From Liquidambar formosana (Eukaryota > Streptophyta > Magnoliopsida > Saxifragales > Altingiaceae), in the NCBI GenBank assembly GCA_039720395.1, contig CM077824.1, forward strand, positions 25,869,278-25,933,277: a DNA stretch of 64,000 nt, in the 5' to 3' direction. This document shows, piece by piece, positions 21,066 to 33,800 of this stretch. The translations under genes and the position numbers were made by a program. Below the pieces are notes generated by a model, which saw nothing but the letters and a program-made list of their open reading frames with translations, ran no database searches and was not told the origin of the DNA. Position 1 is the first letter of the stretch. Every line of letters begins with the position of its first letter.

Positions 21066-21920
21066 GTCTGTCTGATGGGTAGACTCAACACTCACTAGAC
21101 GCCCTTGTGGATTGCGGATCCAAGCTAGCACGTCTATGGATAGAAAAGTTTTAACCTTTAGCCTAAGGATCTGTCCTAAACCTCCATATTTTCCTTAATG
21201 AATTCGGTCTCTACACCATGTTCAATTAATTCATTCCTTTTATCCAATTACCTTTACAGGGGTCATGGATTAAGGGTATGTTTTAAAGAATAGGGCATAG
21301 AGTCCTTCAATTAGGTTTAATTAATCCCCTAGGACTAGCACATCACAAACATAGCTTTACATCCTATTTCCTTAATTTATTCCTCCTAACCCATGGCCTT
21401 AACGAAGGCTAGGGTTTAAAGGTCTATATTAAGGGCATAAGATATAAAGCCTCACACCACAAACACGGCATAGCATCATTACAAACAATTGTAGGTGCAT
21501 AAAGGTGAGACCGTAGTGTCCAACAAGTCTGTCTATATGGACTAATGATAAGGGTAGGCTAGGGTCCTTCACTTGCTTGAGCAATCCTTATACCTAACCA
21601 CATGTGGCATCAGGAACGCCGCGTGGGTCCAGCAGTACGTGATTAACTCATTTAATATACCCAAGGGCAAGCCCAAGGGTACTAGGCAAGAGAGGTTGAT
21701 AGCTTTCGCCCCAACACATGGAATCAGGAAAACCAAGGTTGAGACTAGGCCGATCGTTGGCAAGGATACATCGAGGGACATCGATCCTAACATGCAAGAG
21801 TTTGCGCACACAATGCAATAAATGAAAGCACACAATCAAGCGGATGCAATGTGATTGATTTTAATTAAACATAAGAAATTAACCTAGCCCATTTAAACTT
21901 TATAGAGTCTAGCCCACAAA
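21066..21920 (-). other. Element A leader between primer site and gag
   Basis: About 850 bp without a convincing coding frame. It holds two conserved hairpins, at 21658-21681 and 21598-21626 in transcript order. The small frames found here are not conserved as proteins between A and C. Confidence 0.7.
21598..21681 (-). promoter_or_regulatory. Paired leader hairpins (candidate packaging signal) in A
   Basis: 21658-21681 is a 24-nt symmetric hairpin, TACCC..GGGC..GCCC..GGGTA. 21598-21626 forms a second stem ending in the palindrome CCACATGTGG. Both are kept in B and C. Function is inferred only from position and conservation. Confidence 0.45.
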
Positions 21921-21938
21921 TCCCCAGTGGAGTCGCCA
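21921..21938 (-). other. Primer-binding site of A (tRNA-Arg)
   Basis: TGGCGACTCCACTGGGGA on the element strand lies three bases after the LTR end. It is complementary to the 3' end of plant tRNA-Arg including CCA, as reported for Ogre-type elements. Confidence 0.85.
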
Positions 21939-21941
21939 AAC

Positions 21942-24719
21942 TGTGAACCCCGGAAATTGGGCCCACAAGGGATTGAAAGAAAATGGATTTGAAAAAGAAA
22001 AAGGAAAGGAGTCGCCACCTTATTTTTTAAAGGAAACAAGGAAAACCCTAAAAATAGTTTGTTTTAAGAAAACAATTTGAATGACTCCATAAAAAAGGAA
22101 AGGCAAAAACCAATCTTTTGAAAACCAAAGAAATCGGGGATTCGGAGGCTAAGTTATGACATGGGAAGGTTCTAGGCAAAGCCTATAGGCACCTATGTCA
22201 CCCTTTCGGTCTCTCAGTTCATTTGGGCTAAATCAAGATCTTTCCATACAAAAATCAGCAAGTATATCATCACAAGAATTGCATGCATATCATATATTTC
22301 ATTCATCCATCCATGCATAATAAGCACATAAAAACAGAAAAAGAAAAAGAAGAAAAGAAAACAAAAATAAACCTAGGATGCTTGGATCCTAGAACGGACT
22401 TGAGCCTCACGAAGAGCGCCTACGTACCATGCAGCGAAATACATGGATCAAAGTCCACGTAGTTCGATTAGAATTAGGGTTAAGACCTAATATAAACCTA
22501 TGGTTAAAACCCTAGGTTTCCTTATTTGATCAAAAGAGTTGAATATGATAGAAAGTTTGATTTTAGGAAAGAAATCCACAAAATGGAAACTTTAATAAAA
22601 ACCAGAATTTTATTTATGAAGGAAACCTTTGATTAAACCATAGACTTGTATTAAAAATTAACCCTAGATAGGGAGAAGAGAATGAGTTAAGAAGAAAGGT
22701 GAATTGGGGCACCTTCACACCCACTTACCTGAGCGCAATTACTCCAAACATTAGCTATTTCAGACATAAGCAGCCCTATTTGCCATAGGACAAATACCAC
22801 ACCTATTTGCACCCTTACAAGTGCTCAAAACCATGCGAAAAAACTAACATGCAAATCTGGACAGAATAGTATTATGGCCTAAAATCATCCACTAAGCATG
22901 CCAATAGCAAAAACAGCGAACAATAATAAGTCCTAACATATTCCTAGAACCATATCATGCATAAAAACCCTAAAACATACTAACATGCATGCAAAACTAT
23001 CATGTTTACTCCATATGAAAAACATATACAGCAAACACGAAGAAAAACCAATAAAAAAGTCTACTTTATCATGCTATATGAAAACAAACACGAAACAATG
23101 ACTCTAAAACCCTAAACTCACAAATATGCTTAAAGACATACAAAACACACTTTAATCATGCTAAAACCAAACTAAACAGAAATTAAATCATGCATATTAA
23201 CTAACTAAAGCAATATAACATGATGAAAATCCTAACTCTAACATGCAATGACACTAATCCTAGCACAAGGACAATAGGAGCACAAGAATCACACCTATGC
23301 ATTGAAACCTAAAGGACAGCCCTAAAGCATGCTAAACAGTAGATAAAAAATAGATATTCCATGTATATTAACTAGCTAGAATGTTAATACATGATAAAAA
23401 AGTTACCTTTAACATGCAATAGGCCTATCCCATATGAAAACCTAGTTTAAGCTTGAATAGAGAAGGAGAATACCTTAGGAAGGGCCTTCCTTGCTGCTGT
23501 AATTGTTCGTGGCTCCTCAGGTCTTTAGAGTGAATCAAACCAACATGAATCCTCCTCTTTGTCAAAGTGGTATCACAGCAAAGAGATCAAAACTCACTCA
23601 ACTTTGAAAAGAAATAGAAAACAAAAAGAGAACAAGAGAAAAGAAAAGTGATTTTCGTCACTTTGTAGCAGCAGCAACTTCAATCGCGTTTTTGGGTATG
23701 AAAACGTTGGATTTGGACAAAGCATGTGAAATACAAAGTTGTAGCGAATTGAATTATTTTTCTAACAAGACCAATTTCATCAAATTCTGACTTCGGATGA
23801 AAAAGTTATGATTAAAATACGACTGCTGGTTTTCAGAAAATCTGCTGCTGAATTATGACGAATTTCACTCCCTCCAAACCCTCTTCTCCTCTCCCCTTGT
23901 TTAAAGACATTAAGAGAGTATTTATAGCTGAAATCTGGAGTTTCCCTTTCCTTCTTGGACTAGGTTTCCTTGGAGAATAATCAAAAGGTATTTTATAATG
24001 ATAAAAGACTTCTAATCTAAATAGGAAAAGGAAATTGTCTTTTATAAAAATTGGGAGACTGACCGCTAACACGCATGCACATGTATCGTATGTGCGTACA
24101 CACACTCATCACATACGTACACGTGTTAGTGTCATGATAAAAATGGCTAATTTAATAAAATAATTTTCTTTTCATTTTAACCAAAAATCTCATGCTGTGA
24201 TTCGCACTAATTCTTCAAGGATAATCCGTAAATAACCACACTAAACTCATCATCAGGCCATATCAAAATTGAACTTCATGAAACACTTTTGAGGGTAAAA
24301 TGATGACTAATGAAAGTCAATTTGAAAAGATTTGGTTGGTAATTGTGAGTCAATTAGAGCTAACCCAAGGAAGGGTCAATTAACCAACTTGAACTACATC
24401 GAGCCATTTTAATCCCGAGCCATTGACTTACCAAATTGAACCTAGAAATACCTCTTATGCATCCATATGAACTCTAATTGACAATTTGGAGATCATTTCA
24501 AGGTCAAATGAAAAGTTTGGGACTTAAAAGACGATTATGCCCCTCAAGTCACAAAAGCTCTTATTATCCCTCAAGATCAACTCCAATTTGAACCAAAATT
24601 CATATCCATTGTCCTTGTGACTCTAGAAAACTAATGCAAGTGACTAGACTCAAAAACAAAACAAAAACATGCATCAAATGATGAGCCCTAGTAAGGTGGT
24701 GCAAAAATGGGGTGTGACA
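21942..24719 (-). repeat. Element A 5' LTR
   Basis: It is 2778 bp, TG...CA, with TATA box TATAAATA at 23919-23926. That gives a U3 of about 800 bp and a very long R-U5 of about 1.9 kb. An imperfect palindrome with a G-box core lies about 140 bp upstream of the TATA box, at 24066-24129. Confidence 0.95.
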
Positions 24720-24724
24720 TAGTC

Positions 24725-24768
24725 CATCAAGTTCCTGAGTCTAGAAGGCATTATGGAGATAAAAGGAG
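24725..24768 (+). pseudogene. Element E, continuation of the protease after element A
   Basis: After the duplicated TAGTC the sequence continues the interrupted protease: the frame reads IKFLSLEGIMEIKG, like the IKFPTPEGIGEVRG stretch that follows the protease in Tat-like elements. It ends after 44 bp at the CACTA insertion. Confidence 0.7.
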
Positions 24769-25030
24769 CACTACAAGAAAAATGAGTATTCACGGCGTTA
24801 CATTAACAACATACATTTATGGTATGCCGTTAATGTGAGTATTTACGACGTGCCAAACATAATTGCCGTGGATACATGAGATAGAGACCATATTAACGAC
24901 GTAAAAACTGCGCACGTCGTTAATACTCTATTTAACGGCATCTTTTTGCACGCTATTAATATGGCGTGCTCTCACGGCCCACACGAACTCATTTTTACGG
25001 CATTTCATTAAACGCACACGTGATAAAAAT
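24769..25030. repeat. CACTA 2 terminal and subterminal repeats
   Basis: The terminus CACTACAAGAAA is followed by about ten copies of short motifs with the core CGTTAA or ACGGC/GCCGT in alternating orientation. The motif differs from the GATCAC motif of the first CACTA, so the two belong to different families. Confidence 0.7.
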
Positions 25031-25046
25031 AGATGGGAAATTATAG

Positions 25047-25071
25047 CTGAGAACAAAGCTCCTCAATCCAC
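25047..25071 (+). repeat. 25-bp copy of element E sequence inside CACTA 2
   Basis: The 25 bases are identical to 7110-7134 in the broken gag/protease of element E. The flanking bases differ on both sides. No longer homology surrounds them. Confidence 0.8.
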
Positions 25072-26113
25072 ATTTTCCCCCTTTTCATCTCCTGATTGTA
25101 CTTTCCCCTTCTCATTTTTCATCTCTGACTCTATCATCACCGTAGAAAGAACTAGGGCTCTTTCTCAAGCTAAAGATTCAAAGGGATTCGGGGCGATTTG
25201 GTGTGCAAAGTGCCATCTCACCTTTCTCGCTTGCTTTCTATTCAAGAATCGATAGCGTAAGTCTCCAAGTTTCTTGGGAGTTCTTAGCTTTCACTGCATT
25301 TGAAGGGAGTTCTCCAGGTTTCTAGTTACTTTCTCTCTCAATCGTAGACTACTCTCATAACATAGTACGTCTAGAGTGGTTGGTCACACCTGGCTCCTTC
25401 GCAAGCTAAAAATTTGGGGTTATTTGTGTGCTCATTTGGCTCCTCGATCCTTGTCTCTTTCTCAGATCTGTGTGTAGATCTCTCACCCATTTTGCAATCG
25501 TTTATCGTGCGTTAATGTTGGAGAATCAGGAACTCAATGTGCACCTAGGGCTTCAATGAGAAATTAGGGCTTTCATTGATGTTTTGGGGAACTAACTTCT
25601 CAGGTTTCTCTCTCTTAAACCTAATGTTTTGGTGTGATGAATAGCTTGTTAATGATAGATTTGAAGCTTATAATCGTTTTATCATTGTGATTTTTGTTTT
25701 TCTTCTTTTTGTTATTTATGATTTGTGAAATTTCTGCACCTGGTTTATAGATTTCCATGGGATTTGTTCTGCAATTTGTGAAAATTGTTTTGTTTTTTGT
25801 GAGATTTGTTGTACTTGTGTTTGTGCATACTTTTTTTCTTTGTCTGGTTTGTATTTTGTGACATTTATGTGGTCGTGAGAGCACTCAACATTATTCTGGC
25901 TAATTTTGTATAGGAAGACATGTGGATTTTCTCTTTTTCTTAGTCTTTCTTCGCAACCAAACAGTGGGTAGTAAAAGTCTTTACCCTAGAGATTTTCTGT
26001 TGGAAATTGTCTTGGTTTATATACTCATTTTCCAGTTTTATACTTGTTGGTCCTGTTCAAAATCTTTTGGAAAGGACTTTGTCATAAAAAAGGTTAAATT
26101 TTTATTTGATACC

Positions 26114-28830
26114 TGTGAACCCCGGAAATTGGGCCCACAAGGATTGAGGAGGAAATAGGTTTGAAAAAGAAAAGGAGTCGCCACCTTATTTTTTAAAGGA
26201 AACAAGGAAAACCCTAGAAATAGTTTGTTTTAAGAAAACAATTTGAATGACTCCATGTTTTAAAAAGGAAAGGCAAAAACAATCTTTTGGAAACCAAAGA
26301 AATCGGGGATTCGGAGGCTAAGTAATGACATGGGAAGGTTCTAGGCAAAGCCTATGGGCACCCATGTCACCCTTTCAGTCTCTCAGTTCATTTGGGTTAA
26401 ATTAAGATCTTTCCATACAAAAATCAGCAAGTATATCATCACAAGAATTGCATGCATATCATATATTCCATTCATCCATCCATGCATAACAAGCAAATAA
26501 AAACAGAAAATAAAGAAAAAGAAAAGAAAACAGAAAAAAACCTAGGATACTTGGATCCTAGAACGGACTTGAGCCTCACGAAGAGTGCCTACGTACCATG
26601 CAAGGAAATACATGGATCAAAGTCTACGTAGTTCGATTAGAAATAGGGTTAAGTCCTAATACAAACCTATGGTAAAAACCCTAGGTTTCCTTATTCGAAA
26701 GAAAGTTGAATATGATAGAAAAAACCAAATTTGATTTTAGAAAGAACTCCACAATATGGAAACTTTGATAAAAACCAGAATTTGTTATTGAAGGAAACCT
26801 TTGATTAGAACCATTGATTCATATTAAAAGCTAACCCTAGGAGGGAGAAGAGAAAGAGTTAAGAAGAGAGGTGAATTGGGGCACCTTCACACCCACTTAC
26901 CTGAGCGCAAAAGCTCCAAGCATTAGCCATTTCAAGCATTGGCAGCCCTATTTGCCATAAGACAATTACCACACCTATTTGCACCCTTACACGTGCTCAA
27001 AACCATGCAAACACAATGATGTATAAATCTGGATAGAATAGTAGTATGGCCAAAAATCATCCACTAATCATGCTAACAGCAAAAACAACAAACTTTCATA
27101 AGCCCTAAAACAATCCTAGAACCATATCATGCATAAAAACCCTAGAAATAAACTAACATGGATGCAAAAATACCATAATTACTCTATATGCAAAACATAT
27201 ACAGCACCTATGAAGAAAAAACAATGAAAAAGCCTAAACTAACATGCTATATGAAAATCAACATAAAATAAGGACACTAACAGCCCTAAACTCACAAATA
27301 TGCTTAAAAACACACAAAACATACTCCACACATACTAAAACCAAACTAAACAGAACCTAAATCATACATATTAACTAACTAAAGCAATAAAACATGATAA
27401 AAATCCTAACTCTAGCATGCGATAACACTACTCTAAAACAAGGACAACGGGAGCACAAGAATCACAACTATGCTTAAAAACACATAGGACAGCCCTAAAG
27501 TATGCTAAAAAGTAGATAAGCAGTAGATATTCCATGTATATTAACTAACTAGGGTGTTAATACATGATAAAAAAGCTACCTTTAACATGCAATAAGCCTA
27601 TCCTATATGAAAACCCATATTCAGCATAAAGAAGGAGTGAGGAATACCTTAAGAAGAAGCTTCCTTGCTGCTGTAGAGACTCTCTCTTCCTTTTATGGAT
27701 GACTTGAACCAATGTTCTCCAAGGCTATAGCAAGAACTCCAGCTCTCCTTCAAGTCTCTCTCTCTTATTCTCTCTCAAACACTTAGGTTTTTAGGCATAA
27801 AGTGGCTCCCCTTGTGCTGAAGCATAGGGGGGTATTTAAAGACTTCAATTAGGATTAACCAATGGCTGGGATTAAAACCCTAATAAGTAATCCAAGGGCT
27901 ATTAGAGACCCCCTTGGGGCTTAAGTAACTCAGAAGTTACCAAAAATTAGAAGGAAACTCGTCCAAAAGAGCCCAAATACGTCAAAATAGGGAAGAGTCC
28001 ACTTCAGCAAGAAAATAGAGTGAAAATAGGAAAGTGGCCTCGGATGACCACCCAAGGCTGGGCGGCTAGCCACCTGGGCCCAGGCGGCTAGCCGCCCAGG
28101 CTTGGGTGGTCACCCGAGCCCACATCAGCTTTTTGCTTTTTTGGACTCCTTTACCTTCTAGGAGTGTTTCAGGGGCCAAATGAACTCCGATTTTGATGAA
28201 ACAAAAGCCAAAACGACCGTGTTTCGATGAGGAATATGTTTTTGAACATTTTGGGATGAAAACCACTAACCATGGGGGCATGGTTAGGTTTGAAAAAGGC
28301 GGTTAACCGCTATGCTCTACCTTTGCTAAGCATAGGCATGCACATAGGGTCAAACCAAATGCTTTCCATATCAAAATTGAACTTCATAAAACACTTTTGG
28401 GGGTAAAATGATGACTAATGAAAGTCAATTTGAAAAGATTTGGTTGGTAATTGTGAGTCAATTAGAGCTAACCCAAAGGAAGGGTCAATTAACCAAATTG
28501 AACTACATCGAGCCATTTTAATCCCGAGCCATTGATTCATCAAATTGAAACTAGAAATACCTCCTATGCATCCATATGAAGTCCAATTGACAATTTGGAG
28601 ATCATTCCAAGGTCAAATGAAAAGTTTGGGACTTAAAAGACGATTATGCCCCTCAAGTCACAAAAGCTCTTATTATCCCTCAAGATCAACTCCGAATTGA
28701 ACCAAAATTCATATCCATTGTCCTTGTGACTCTAGAAAACTAATGCAAGTGACTAGACTCAAAAAAACAAAACAAAAACATGCATGGAATGATGAACCCT
28801 AGTAAGGTGGTGCAAAAATGGGGTGTGACA
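26114..28830 (-). mobile_element. Solo Tat/Ogre-type LTR (F)
   Basis: It is 2717 bp, starting TGTGAACCCCGG and ending GGGGTGTGACA like the LTRs of A. It is flanked by perfect duplications ATACC (26109-26113, 28831-28835). No internal sequence is attached, so it is a solo LTR left by LTR-LTR recombination. The ends match A closely, but the middle differs and contains a long GC-rich hairpin, so F is another subfamily. A TTTAAATA box on the minus strand is at about 27833. Confidence 0.95.
28041..28116. other. 76-bp GC-rich near-perfect hairpin in LTR F
   Basis: Arms of about 34 bp (from CGGATGACCACCCAAG to its partner ending GGTCACCCG) pair with three mismatches around a short loop. The palindrome GGCGGCTAGCCGCC lies at 28083-28096. 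It is far more GC-rich than the rest of the LTR. Confidence 0.85.
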
Positions 28831-29131
28831 ATACCCTGCATTTTACAACCTTACACTAAACCTTGCTTGGCCGCTTCACCTTTTTGTTTAAGCTATTATT
28901 ATAAGGGTATTTGCTTTTGGGTCCATTAGTGATTTTATTAAGAAAATTTATGGTTGGAAAAATCTCCTACTTAAAGCCAATTTCTACACACTGTGCTATA
29001 GTTTTCATCACTATTCACTTGAAATTTCCTGGTTGTTCCTTCTCATTTCCAATTCTAGTGTAATAATTATTGAATTGTGCCCGATTATGTTCAAAACCCA
29101 CTTCTAAGTACAATGGAACTTTAGTTTATGA

Positions 29132-29350
29132 CACGAAACGGTTTATGACTCTTGTCCTTGGAACTTATTAGAAACTGTGTTCAAATTTCAAGATATACTA
29201 GTAGTAAAATCAATTGAGGCTAAGCAACTAGATGATGGGGACGAGTTGGAAAAAGCAGAAACACTGCTAGAGACGAACAAAAACCCAAAAACGCACTCCA
29301 TCGACGAGGAAACTGCGATGATAAAAACTTCTGAGACTAGAAAAGAGTAG
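29132..29350 (+). other. Short open frame of unknown origin in CACTA 2
   Basis: It has 72 codons without a stop, ending TAG at 29348-29350, rich in Glu, Lys and Thr. It includes SIEAKQLDDGDELEKAETLL. Composition is more coding-like than its surroundings. It lacks an early ATG and matches no family I know. It could be a captured exon or part of a transposon gene. Confidence 0.25.
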
Positions 29351-29736
29351 AGTGATAAATCAAACTCACAAGAGAAACCCCTAAAGAAGCCAGACAAAAT
29401 ACTTCCCTGCTCGCACTGTTATTATTGAAATCCTCAGGTTTCTTTTTGAGTTCAGTTCTTAAGCTTTTAATTCTCAGCTCTGTTATTATTGAAATTCTCA
29501 ATTATGACTTTTTGTAAATCTAACTGGTGTACATACCCTCTAAGTGATCGAGGATACACCTTCTCCACCATCACCGTCCTCTGTCGTCAATAGGTAACAC
29601 TTGTCTCTCTCTCTCTTTCTCTTGGGCTTGTATGCTTGGATGATAAAAACCCTTTTCTTTTTTTTTTTGTTATGTTTAGTATTTTCTTTTTCCACATATC
29701 TGAAATCTAGGGCTTGGGGGTGGTAATATAATGTAA

Positions 29737-30720
29737 GATGAATTGTGGGGTTTGAATTCATAGGGTTTTATCAATTATCTTACCAAACAGTGGGTAATTC
29801 CCTCTCCCTTGCATTGTTCTCCACTATCTGGATAATATTATCTGAATTTGGTGTTTTTTTCTACTTGTTCAGATACATTTTGATACGTATTAAAATAGGA
29901 AAATGGAAATGGTCTAGAATTTGAACAATTCTCCCCCCTTTGATTTTCCCCCATGTATTAGGTTTCCTTCTCATGTTTATTCAGATAATTTTTTGAAAAG
30001 GTATTATCTTACAATTTCGGATGATGTGTACCAGACAGTAGGTAATCCCCTCTCCCCTACATTGTTCTCCACTGTTTGGGTAATATTATCTTAATCTGTT
30101 GTTTTTTTCCTACTTGTTTGGATGAATTATGGGGTTTGAATTCATAGGGTTTTATCAATTATCTTACCAAACAATGGGTAATCCCCTCTCCCTTGCATTG
30201 TTCTCCACTGTCTGGATAATATTATCTGAATTTGGTGTATTTTTCTACTTGTTCGGATACATTTTGATATGTATTAAAATAGGAAAATGGAAATGGTCTA
30301 GAATTTGAATAATTTTCCCCCATTTGATTTTCCCCTATGTATTAGGTTTCCTTCTCATGTTTATTCAGATAATTTTTTGAAATGTATTAAGGTATTATCT
30401 TACAATTTCGGATGATGTGTACCAGACAGTGGGTAATCCCCTCTCTTCTGCATTGTTCTCCACTGTTTGGGTAATATTATCTTAATCTGTTGTTTTTTTT
30501 CTACTTGTTTGGATGGAATTTTGGATGTGTATTAAGATAGGAAAATGGAAAGGGTCTAGTATTTGAACAACTCTCCCCTATTCGATTTTCCCCCATGTAT
30601 AAAGGTTCCTTCTCATTTTTAGTCAAATAATTTTTGAAAACATATTAAGATGTTATCTTACAATTTCGGATAATGTGTCAGATAGTGGGTAATCCCCCCC
30701 TGCATTGTTCTCCACAGTCT
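29737..30720 (+). repeat. Tandem repeat block in CACTA 2
   Basis: A unit of about 384 bp starting GATGAATT(G/A)TGGGG is present at 29737 and 30121, and a third, diverged partial copy follows. Within each unit a ~100-bp segment (ACAGTGGGTAAT... GCATTGTTCTCCACT...) occurs twice, so the block holds five related subunits. No coding content. Confidence 0.8.
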
Positions 30721-30873
30721 GGTGAGAATATATATGTTGTTGTGCATTATTTTCCTTCATTTTATGTTGCTATGCATTATTTTCCCCCATTTTATCTGAC
30801 ATGCACGTTCATCTCCTCCCCCATTTTTATCTGACGTGGATAATGTCTCTTTACCCATTTAGGCTTATATTGT

Positions 30874-33800
30874 TGTCACACCCCATTTTTGTCACCTTAG
30901 CTAGGACATATCATTTCATGTAGGATTTTGAGTCCTTTTTGAGTCTAGTCTTTTGCATTGAGTTTCTGTGGCATTGAATATCATGTGTATGAATTTTGAA
31001 GTGGTTTGGAGTTCATTTCGATAGTCAATAAGAACTTTTGCGACTTTAAGGGCATAATCGTCTTTTAAGCTGTATATTTTCCATTTGACTTTGGAATGGA
31101 TCCCGAGTCATCCCATCAAATTCATATGGTTATATAGAGTCCATATATAGGTTCAATTTCATGAATTAATGGTTTAAGATCAATTCGGCTCGTAATGGTT
31201 CGGGTTGGCTAAAAGACCCTTTCTTGGTTTGCTCAAATTGACTCATAAGACCCAATCAATTTTCTCTCATTTAACTTCAATTGGGCTTTATTTATGTCCT
31301 AAACATGTTTAGAAAGATCAATTTTCGATTGGGAAAGCATTCGGTTCGACCTTGTGTACAAACCCAGCTTAGCGACGGTGAAGCATCATAGTTAACCACC
31401 TTTGTAAAACCTAACCATGCACCCATAGTTGAGGATTTTTGTCCCAAAATACTTAAAAATGTGTTCCCCTTCGAAACACGGTCGTTTTGGCTTTTATTTC
31501 GTCAAAATCGGACTTAATTTGAGCATTTTAGGACTTCTACAGCGAGTAGGAGTCAGAATCGGAGTGAAACAAGGAAAGCCCTCAGGTAACCGTCCGGGGC
31601 TGGACAGTCAGCCGTCCAAGCCCAGATGGCTAACCGTCCAGGCCTAGTTGGTCACCCGAGGAGTCCTTCTTTAAGTCAACTTCTGACTCTTCTTTCCCTC
31701 TTTTGATGGTTTCCTCCGCCAAAACAACTTGTCTGAGCTTAGGAGTGTGTAGGTTTGAGTTGTTTGAGCACCAAGAGAGTCTCTAATAGCCCTAGGATCA
31801 CTATTTAATGAATTAGCCATTGGTTTAGGGGGTCAGTTCTCTATATAAAGGACATGATATTCAGCACATAAGAGGAGGTTAATTGCACTTTACACTTAGA
31901 GAGAGAGGGAGTTACGAGTTTGGAGAGCTAGAAGGACTTCAAGAGGAGGCTCTTCAACCCCAAGCAAGCAAGGAAACAAGAGGATTGAAGACAAGGAAGA
32001 GTCTACAAGAGGTAAGCCTATCCCTTTTATGCTGAACATGAATTCCTACTTCTCCTTCTTCTCTTTCTTCTTCTCCTTCTAGGATAGTTGTGGTGCATGC
32101 AATTGTTCTTCTTATGGATGGAATTCAATGTCTATGAGATGTTATATGAATGATTTTAGGATAGTTTATGGCTTTATATGCTTGATAATCCCTGGTTTAC
32201 TAAGGATTTGATAGCCTTATTCGTTCTATCCTCTTAAATCATGCATAGTTCACATGTTTAGGTTGCTGTGATTGTTATCATGAATTGATGCTCCTGTTAG
32301 TTAGTATATGTGATATGAATGATATTCATGATAATTTGAGCATGTCTTAGAGTTGTTTCATAGGTCCTAATGCATGGTTGTGAAATTAGGGTTTCGATAA
32401 CCCTGAATTCGCACAAGTTTTATACAGCATACTTAGCTTAGTTTTTTGGGTTGTTGCTCATCATAATCATTCTATATATGCTGCATATAGTTGAATCATG
32501 CTAGGTTTGCATTCATATAGTATATTTTATAGGTTTTTTGGAGATATTATCCTTTTCTAAGGATAATTATCCTTTTCGTTGAGTGAGGTTTTGTATGAGA
32601 GTCTTCTGTGATGTGTTTAAGCATGAAATCACTTCTATTATGTTCTAGGGCATATATTTTACGTAGGATATGCTGATTGCACCTCCCCATAATGACTTTC
32701 TTACGTGAAATTATCCTAGGATAGTTTCGCTTAAGAAAGCTCGCCGTAGGAAGGTCTATTTTCATATTTTACATGAAATATCATCTTTTTGATTAGAATG
32801 AACCTTGTTATCATGTTTATTGATATTATTGGAGTCTCTTATGCTTGTTAGTGTGTCTTTCATAGGTCTTTATGCATGTTAGTCGAGTCATTGCATGTAG
32901 GATTGAGTTAGAGTCCTCAGTTATTCATTATTCTTGTTGTTTGCATGATTAATGGATGATTTTAGGCCTTGTCAAGTTTCTGTCCAGATTTGTATATTGC
33001 TTTCTTTGCATGGTTTGGTGCACTTGTAAGGGTGCAAACAGGTACAATGCTTGTCCTATTGCAAATAGGGCTGCTATGGTCTGAAATGGCTAATGCTAGG
33101 AGCTTGTGCGCTCAGGTAAGTAGGGTTTGAAGGTGCCCCAATTCACCTTTCTTTTTCTTTCTTTTCTCTTCTCCCTCCTAGGGTTACTTCTTAATACAAG
33201 TTTATGGTAATTATCAAAGGTTTCCTTCAATAATAAATTCTGGTTTTTATCAAAGTTTTCCTCTTGTGGAAGTTTTCAATTTTGGATTATTCGATACCTT
33301 TTCAAATGAGGAAACCTAGGGTTTTTACCATAGGTTTGTATTAGGTTGTAACCCTATTCTTTTCGAACTACGTGGACTTTGATCCATGTATTTCGCTGCA
33401 TGGTACGTAGGCGCTCTTCGTGAGGCTCAAGTCCGTTCTAGGATCCAAGTATCCTAGGTTTTTCCCTTTTCTTTTCTTTTCCTTTTGTTTTGTTTTTTTT
33501 GAGTGATTATTCATGGATGATTGGATGGAATATATGATATGCATGCTGCCTTGTGATGATATATGATGATATTTGAGTGGAAAAGATCTTAAGTTAGCCC
33601 AATCAAATTAAGAGACCAACTTGGGCGATGTGGGTGCCTATGGGCTTTTGCCAAGAACCTTCCCACGTCGTAACTTAGCCCCCGGATCCAATTTTCTGGT
33701 TTCAAAGACTTTGCTTTTCCTTTAATGGAGTCATGTGGTTTTGAAAATAAAACATTTTTGTGGTTTTCCTCTTTTCCCTAAAAAATAAGGTGGCGACTCC

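Larger units (their letters stand above)
7693..24719 (-). mobile_element. Element A: complete Tat/Ogre-type Ty3/gypsy LTR retrotransposon
   Basis: Two 2778-bp direct LTRs begin and end with TG...CA, and the element is flanked by perfect 5-bp duplications TAGTC (7688-7692 and 24720-24724). Order on the minus strand: 5' LTR, tRNA-Arg primer site, leader, gag, protease, intron, reverse transcriptase, RNase H, second RNase H, integrase, antisense extra ORF, hairpin array, 3' LTR. Gene order, intron, double RNase H and large size place it in the Tat/Ogre group. By eye the LTRs differ at about eight positions, so insertion was recent. The coding region carries a 13-bp deletion, one 1-bp frameshift and two pol nonsense codons. 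This copy is therefore not autonomous. Confidence 0.95.
24769..26113 (+). mobile_element. CACTA (En/Spm) transposon 2, left end and 5' region
   Basis: It begins CACTACAAGAAAAA, the classic plant CACTA terminus. The preceding bases are GAG, a candidate 3-bp target duplication. The next 250 bp carry repeated motifs of the ACGGCGTTAA / TTAACGACGT kind in both orientations. A pyrimidine-rich, promoter-like stretch follows at 25070-25260, with a GTAAGT at 25258. The element is cut by solo LTR F and continues at 28831. No transposase domain was recognised before the insertion of element C at 30874, so coding parts may lie beyond the window. Confidence 0.75.
28831..30873 (+). mobile_element. CACTA 2, continuation after solo LTR F
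   Basis: This resumes after the ATACC duplication and runs to the insertion of element C at 30874. It is AT-rich, intron-like sequence with one short open frame (29132-29350) and a tandem repeat block (29737-30720). Assignment to the CACTA rests on continuity across F; the 3' terminus is not in the window. Confidence 0.55.

Noticed and set aside
25922..26158. 78-codon hydrophobic frame as a membrane protein gene
   Set aside because: It is in AT-rich intron-like CACTA sequence, has no family resemblance, and runs across the boundary into solo LTR F.
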